From Euptelea pleiosperma (taxonomy: Eukaryota > Streptophyta > Magnoliopsida > Ranunculales > Eupteleaceae), in the NCBI GenBank assembly GCA_035048495.1, contig CM068545.1, positions 24,338,741-24,402,740 of the forward strand: DNA of 64,000 nt, written 5' to 3'. Every line of letters begins with the position of its first letter. Within the stretch, counting starts at the first letter, position 1. The notes under the pieces were generated by a model. The model saw only the letters and a program-made list of their open reading frames with translations. It ran no database searches and was not told the DNA's origin. Both the position numbers and the translations under genes were made by a program. Positions 58,200 to 64,000 of this stretch are shown here, in pieces.

Positions 58200-58865
58200 T
58201 CTTGCTTCTTGATAGATGTGTGTGACATAGGGCTCATGGTACCTTCTGCCCACCCTTCCTCCTCTACTTTGAGAATCATGTAAATGGAGAGTAGGCAGAA
58301 GGGAAGGAGGTCCTCATACGGAGTCGCACACTTACTTGAGCAGTGCGAGAGACTGGGGAATGGGTCGAGGGCCTCCCACTGGGGGCCCGCTATGCCAAAA
58401 GCAAGAGAAACCCCATCCCTCTCTTGCCTTTTTTTGCCCCATGTCGCCACACAGGAGGGACATGGAGACGTAAAAAAGGGGATCCCTCAAAAAGGAACCT
58501 TTCATCTCCTCTCATCAGCCATTTCATTTCGGGTTTAAAAGATGTGATAGCGCGTTTTTCTCTATCTCTATAAGAACGATGCCTTTCGAGGTGTTTCAAA
58601 CGAGATAAATATATAAAGCAACGGAACCATCATAGTATTTTTTAACTCCCCCGAAAGGAAGAGTGGCAAATGGATCATTTAACGATCTAGATCTGATAGA
58701 TCATATTTATCTCTTTCTTCAATGGAAGGGAAAAGTAAATTCTATTGTAGAGCTGCTCAGCATGTTCTATTCGATACAGGTAGGAGAAGAACCCGATTCA
58801 GTATTGTTAAAAAAAGAGATGAAGCAAAACCAAGTCAAGATGATACGAATCAACCCCTTCTTCTT
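58200..58865. other. GC-richer foreign-looking segment inside the L1 remnant
   Basis: Between two parts of one L1 lies DNA of clearly different composition (for example gagggcctcccactgggggc near 58369-58388 and ctcccccgaaaggaagagtg near 58647-58666). Several overlapping frames stay open on both strands. Style and composition suggest an organelle (mitochondrial or plastid) insertion, but I could not match it to a named organelle gene. Borders are approximate. An unrelated retroelement is the alternative. Confidence 0.45.
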
Positions 58866-60010
58866 GTGCCAAAGATCTTACCTTCATTTATCCCTTGGAT
58901 AGAGATTCGAACAAAGTTTTTATCCATTGGTGTATCATTAAATCAAAAGCCAAACCAAATTATCTTGGTAAATGAGCATAATGTAGATTAGTACGTGTTT
59001 CCTCATCATGCCCACATATGGGACATATTATGTCTCATATCTCAAAAATTGAATTAAGTTTAGATTGGGTATGGATAGAATTTATTAAACATTTTAATAC
59101 AAAAACTTGGACACGATGGGGAACTTGGAAATGCCAAACCTTCAGTCAAAGAATAACAGTTGGATTGGATTAATCATAGTGAGTCAAAGTTGTATAGGCT
59201 AACTTAACCATATCTTTTTCAATTTTAATGTGAGCTCATATGATATTGTGGGATTGGAAAACCCTACGCAAGGGGATCGAGAGACTATGGGGCACCACTT
59301 GGGGAGGGAACATTTCTCAAAGAATATCTTCCTTCTACCATATTGTATTTCAATCAATTTAACTGCTAGACTTGAGAAAACTAAATTTTGTCAGATAAAT
59401 CCAAGGGAATACGCCTTGACAAGAGGAAAAATCTAAGGACCTTCTCAAATGTTAATTTGAGTACCATTTCTGACTTGTAAACAAATGTGATCTCTTAAAA
59501 AATTTAAACCATTCCAAATTAAGGCTATGCCAAATAGGGGAGCAATTATTATTATTTTTTGTTTTAAACTTGAGCAAGTGATCTTGGCCACAATATTTAG
59601 TTTGAAATATTTTGGCCCAAATAGCCTCTAGGTTTCACACCAAATTCCAAGCCAGTCGAGAGATATGAGCCACATTAGACTCTTTCATGAGATGAATACC
59701 TAAATCCCCACATTTCTAAGGGCATAGATTTTCTTCCAACGTTGAAGGTATAAGCCTTAGTTTTGAGAGTTTTCCTACCAAAAGTCACATTGGATAGCAT
59801 CAATTTGTTTGCACAATTTTTAAGGGAGGAGGAAGCGTGACATCAGGTAATTTGAGATAGCAGAGGTGACAACTTTTAAGAGTTGTACGACCTACTTGGG
59901 ATGAAAGTTTTCTTCGTTAGCTAGTAACACGATGCTCGATCCTAGAAAATGATTGACTAGTTTAAAGGAGTCCAAACCCTAAGACACATATATCATAACA
60001 AACTAATCCT
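58866..60010 (-). pseudogene. L1 LINE reverse transcriptase C-terminal part
   Basis: Minus-strand reading gives GDLGIHLMKESNVAHISRLA then WNLV, NLEAIWAKIFQTKYCGQDHL and, nearer 59000, CPICGHDEETRT, which is the zinc-binding RVT motif. This order matches plant L1 ORF2 just upstream of the RNase H domain found at 57.7-57.9 kb. Stops and shifts are frequent. Confidence 0.75.
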
Positions 60011-62195
60011 TCGCTAGCATAAGAAGCTTGGAGGTAAGGAAGATAACTTGTATGAAGATGTCACGAGGAGGCTCCATCAAGGATCCTCACATGCCCAATA
60101 GCAGTATAACACCTCATACGGCTCTTTGAGCGTTATTTAATTTGTCAAGTGATGTTCAATCAATTCCAGAGTTGTTACTAACATTTCCATGCACATTGTT
60201 ACCTACCCGGAGTAGGTGAACCACTTGTGTGGATGTTGTCACCTACTCAGTACACACAAAGAAACGGGAGGTCTTAACCTGAGGGAAGGATCAAGGAAAA
60301 GAAGTAAAATCTATTTTTACATTAGTAAATTTCACATCAAAACTTAGAATTTAGTAGCGTAAGATTGGGTGTTACTGTCCAAGTGATACGCTGAAAGATT
60401 AAAGTGAAGATGAAGCTTAAATATCATCAGACTGAAGTTTTCTCAAGAAGTTTAAGTCTCTTACGTGCTGACTCACACATAGGATGGTAAGTGACTTAGT
60501 TGACCATTTGATTGTATGAGGTTGACTAGAATCCATTGACTTTGCCTTAGACTTAGTTTCTAAAAAATAACCTAAAATGTAAGTTTCATACAAAAAATAA
60601 GATCTCAATCGAACAAGTTTAGATTGATTCGAACAAGGTTAGGTTTGGTTCAAACAAACATTAGGTTAGTTCGAGATATGAACAACTTTTGATAAAAAAA
60701 AATAGTTCATATTTTTTTTGCACTGTGAGTATATGTGTTCGAATGGGCCTTGATGTTGTTCGAACAAAGATGAATTCGAATGAGCCATTTTGGTTTGAAT
60801 GAGCTAATGGTTCGAACAAGTTCATAGTGGTTCAAACGACTTGTCACTCAAATTTGGAAACTTGCTCATATTGGACTCTAATGAGTTTGTATTATTTATA
60901 ATATCTCTCGTTAGGATTTTCTATGCACATTGTTGGTTATTTAAGCATATTTTTTGTGCAAAATAGAAGCAACAGTGTAAAGAAAAACCACTAAGAGTTT
61001 ATTTAGAATTTTTATCCTTATATTTTTCTTCTCTTATCTCTCGAAATACATGATTGTTCTTTGTTAGATCCTTTTGACTTCGAGTGTTGTAGTTTGACTA
61101 CTCATGATCGTATTATTCTCTTCCATGAAGTGTTGAACTCATTTATAAAACTTTCAAATCTTCATACCATTTCACTCATGGGTAAGATTGTGTGTGATCT
61201 TGCGGATTTGAGTGTTGTTGATTCGGTAGATTCTAAATTGTTATTGGATCGTGCAGAGATAACGTGTTTGTGGGATTGAAGTGTGGAGGTACAAAAGATG
61301 TTGTGAAGCAATGGCTAGGGACTTGTGGGTTTATCAGGTTGCTATCTAGTGGGTAATGTTAATTGTGCATGTTTAACTTTTGTACTTGTATTCTCATATT
61401 GCACTTTCACATTTGGATGTGGTCTCAAGGTTATCCTACAAGAGTTTCCTTGTTAAATATCACTTGTTGATCTTTATTCATCAAAACTTATTTTCAAAAT
61501 CAATTGTCTATGAGAGTTGGACATTTTATACGAAAAATTGGCTTACTTCCTTTTAAATCATCCTTCATCTTGAAATCTTGAATCTGAGCTTCAAACAGCT
61601 TGATGTGTGCACAACTCTCAATCTTCCCAACAAAATTCTAATATAACTCCACTCTTTCATCAAAATGGGGCACTTTTCATGGGCGATTGGCCTTGAAACC
61701 TTGGAAACCCATTTTGAACAACTTTAGAGAAATCTTAACTTTTTGAGTTCTATTAGTTTCCTAAAGATCCATGTCAAATCATCTGCACTTGACCTTAATC
61801 GTTCATACAAATGGGCACTTCATATGGATGACTGACCTTGATTTGGTAAAATTTCTAAAAAATCTGAATAATTAACAAATTTGATCTTCATTCTGAACCT
61901 TGTGTAATTTTCTCAAGATATGTGTCACTGAGAGGCTGATCTTCCATATAATTAGACCATTTTACTTGGACAATTGGCATCTGAGTACTTAGAATACCCT
62001 TCCTTATATGAGATGTATTTATTAACTATTTTGCCCTTGCTTAAAGTTCCTCAATATTCGTGTACTTGATCTAAGACCAATTGTCTGTACAAGTTTACCA
62101 TTTCGTGTGGACGAGTAGACGAGAACTTGATTGCCTAAAATCCATCTCCATGTCTCAATTTTGCCAACGCTCCCTATTTTTGGGATGCGCACACC
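60011..62195. other. gene-free stretch with an LTR-like segment
   Basis: A run of ttcgaac-type motifs occupies 60605-60845. It is followed by AT-rich DNA with the look of an LTR (60900-61500), but without a recognised PBS or polyprotein. A 72-codon frame at 61061-61279 (+) has no known family. Nothing else was recognised. Confidence 0.4.
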
Positions 62196-62590
62196 TAGGA
62201 TTGTCAACATTATTCGAATTGAATATAAGCATATTTGAATATGAAAAATATTTGATATCCAAATTCAATTCGATATCTGAAGAATATTCTAAATGAATAT
62301 TTAGATTCAAATCTAATTAACTTATCGGTATCTGATAATATTTGTTTCATCCCATAAGTAGTTAAGCCATATAATGAATTATTATATTAATACAGTAATA
62401 AATATAATATATCATATTGGATATTATTGAATCGGATATATTAATGTCTAAATTCATATTCGAAAAGTATTTGAATATCAAGAATTATCTAAATCTGAAT
62501 TCGATGTCAATTTTTTTTGGATAATATCCGATTAATTGATTACGAATTCAAAGTCAGATTCAAATTTTTGACTATCCATTGACACCCCTA
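62196..62590. mobile_element. hAT-like MITE with gaatat motif array
   Basis: The ends taggattgtcaac and the inverse of ttgacacccccta-like gacaccccta (taggggtgtcaat) are typical hAT termini. Flanking 8-mers cgcacacc and tgtgcacc differ by three transitions. The interior is an array of gaatat, gatatc and attcaaat motifs with a palindromic trend. Confidence 0.65.
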
Positions 62591-62822
62591 TGTGCACCAA
62601 AACTTGATTAGGATCCCAATCGATCGCCATACAAGTTGACCATTTTGCACGGACAATTATCCTTAGAATGGTCTAAAAAGTTCTTCATGAACCCAATCAC
62701 CTGGTTAATTCAATTGATTGTCCATGTTGACCAATTCACGTTTGTTAGTCATGAATTTTGTGGAGTCCACATTTAGTCCATAACACCGACTTCTCTAATG
62801 TCTCATATACTATTGGCCTACA

Positions 62823-63160
62823 ATGGCATTGGAGGCTCACCAAATTCAAGACAATTGCCTCAATTGTCAATTGTCCCCGCATAGTACTGAAGTCCATATA
62901 GTAACCGATACACCAGATTGGTGCCTCCCATTTGTTGCATTTTTAAAAGATGGAACCCTTCCTAACACCCAGGAGGCCGTGAGGAAACTTCGTAAATATG
63001 CTAGGTACTTCACCCTACAAGATAATATCCTCTACCACCGCAACTTTCAAATTACACTGTCACGATGTCTAGTAGGGCCTGAAGTATGGCATGTGTTAAT
63101 TATTGCATCGGGATCGTCAAGGCTAGATTTTGCCACCACTGATTGAGTGGCATAAATAAG
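62823..63160 (+). pseudogene. Ty3/gypsy fragment, RNase H-integrase junction
   Basis: The plus-strand frame contains DTPDWCLPFVAFLKDGTLP, then RKLRKYARYFTLQDNILYHR and LSRCLVGPEVWHVL. This is the linker and integrase zinc-binding start seen in gypsy polyproteins of Athila/Tat type (usual forms DW..P...FL..G.LP, KA.RY.L..G.LYKR, and LRCV). The frame ends without the catalytic core, so only a fragment remains. Confidence 0.8.
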
Positions 63161-63283
63161 AGCTTGGCCAATTTCCTCTATTATTATTGCAAGTTCCATC
63201 ATTGAGCTTTAGGGCATCAATTTTGTTTGTGCTCGTGATGACAAAGATGGTTTGGGTGTGATTTTTTTTTTTTTTTTTGTATT

Positions 63284-63850
63284 TTATTTATCACCCTCGT
63301 TAAGCCATTGGACACTTGAATTTATGCTGCCATTGCTTTTCCTCTCTAGATCTAATCTCGTCAAGAAATTCAAGAAGAGCCTTTTCCTTACTAATATTAT
63401 ATTAGACTGGTGCCTAGAATTGAAGGTTCGAGATCTCCCGCTAATGGTCTCAATTTGTTCATTAACGTTTCCAATAGATTCTTTGTTCCAATTTTTGAAA
63501 GCCATTTTAAGATAGTTAATTTTTTGGCAGATCCTAACCATCCACTTATATTACAAAGAGAAAGGAAACACACAACCAAAAGCCTCAGCTCCACCATGGT
63601 GATGCTTCTCATCCAAACACATGGCTTTTGAGATCCAGAAGGGGGAAGACTCATATCATAACAGAGCTGAGTCAAAAGTTGCAACCCAACGGGCAATAGT
63701 ATGAGCAGTACCATTGGAAATCCCACATGGGCAAAAGAAAGAGAAAAAAAAAGATCATATTGCCAAGATATCTTCAAAAACCAGACCAATTTGACTCTAC
63801 AAGATTGAGTTTTGAAAAAACCTTCTCTCAACCACATAACTTTAGAGTGA
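63284..63850 (-). pseudogene. L1 LINE ORF2 fragment upstream of RT
   Basis: Minus strand reads FENMWLREGFF near 63850-63800, then INYLKMAFKNWNKESIGNVN and, lower, SSVQWLNEGDK. This is the endonuclease-to-RT linker of plant L1 ORF2 (usual LK..LK.WNK..FG and SR..WL.EGDKNT). The segment between, around 63740-63600, contains SNGTAHTIARWVATF, which resembles the end of an L1 RNase H domain, so two LINE pieces may be joined. No intact frame. Confidence 0.75.
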
Positions 63851-64000
63851 AAATTGTGGAATTACCTATGAAGACCTAAGGAGCGTGGATTAAACAGAAG
63901 ATATAGTGAGAAGTATGAATTATTAAAAAACACGAACAAACCTAAAAACGTCATATTCAAAGGTTTCGAAAAATATGTGCATTTTTTAACATAATCAAAT

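Noticed and set aside
58274..58991. Named mitochondrial or plastid gene
   Set aside because: The composition looks organellar, but I compared the translations with organelle proteins I know and found no convincing match, so no gene name is given.

Overview
This window looks like nuclear DNA of a flowering plant. Three genes have plant-type exon-intron structure and plant-specific protein families, the spacers are AT-rich, and they are packed with plant transposons: Ty3/gypsy, Ty1/copia LTR pieces, RTE and L1 LINEs, a tRNA-derived SINE, CACTA, and many hAT-like and fold-back MITEs. The very dense fold-back MITEs and long, transposon-filled introns suit a large woody-plant genome. The sequence alone does not fix the species.

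Layout. At 1-3.9 kb lie LTR-like sequence, a dead gypsy integrase on the minus strand and a 910-bp hAT-like element; this is probably an intron of the next gene. At 3.9-7.9 kb (+) is the 3' part of a multi-KH RNA-binding protein gene of the At4g18375 type, six exons visible, with a SINE in its last intron. At 7.9-15.3 kb is a gene-free spacer dominated by fold-back MITEs. At 15.3-28.1 kb (+) is a complete ten-exon gene for mitochondrial ornithine delta-aminotransferase, 472 residues. At 28.1-48.3 kb is a 20-kb transposon field: nested hAT elements inside a fold-back element, a CACTA TNP2 remnant, RTE LINE remnants, copia LTR pieces and segmental duplications. At 48.3-49.6 kb (-) is a single-exon CIN-class TCP transcription factor gene with an R domain and a miR319 target site. 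At 49.6-64 kb are the TCP upstream region with MITEs, a (TG)n microsatellite, a decayed L1 LINE interrupted by a GC-richer foreign-looking segment, a gypsy fragment and a second L1.

The three genes do not form a pathway and there is no operon logic. OAT links ornithine/arginine with glutamate and proline metabolism in mitochondria, the KH protein acts on RNA, and the TCP factor controls leaf and organ growth under miR319.

I found no convincing new multi-gene system. The most unusual signal is in the transposons. Fold-back MITEs here look modular: the same inner cores sit inside different terminal 'shells', and the same shells enclose different cores. A second group of hAT-like elements with 8-bp target duplications has interiors built from arrays of one short motif, a different motif in each copy. 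Coordinates of repeats are approximate unless a target-site duplication is given.
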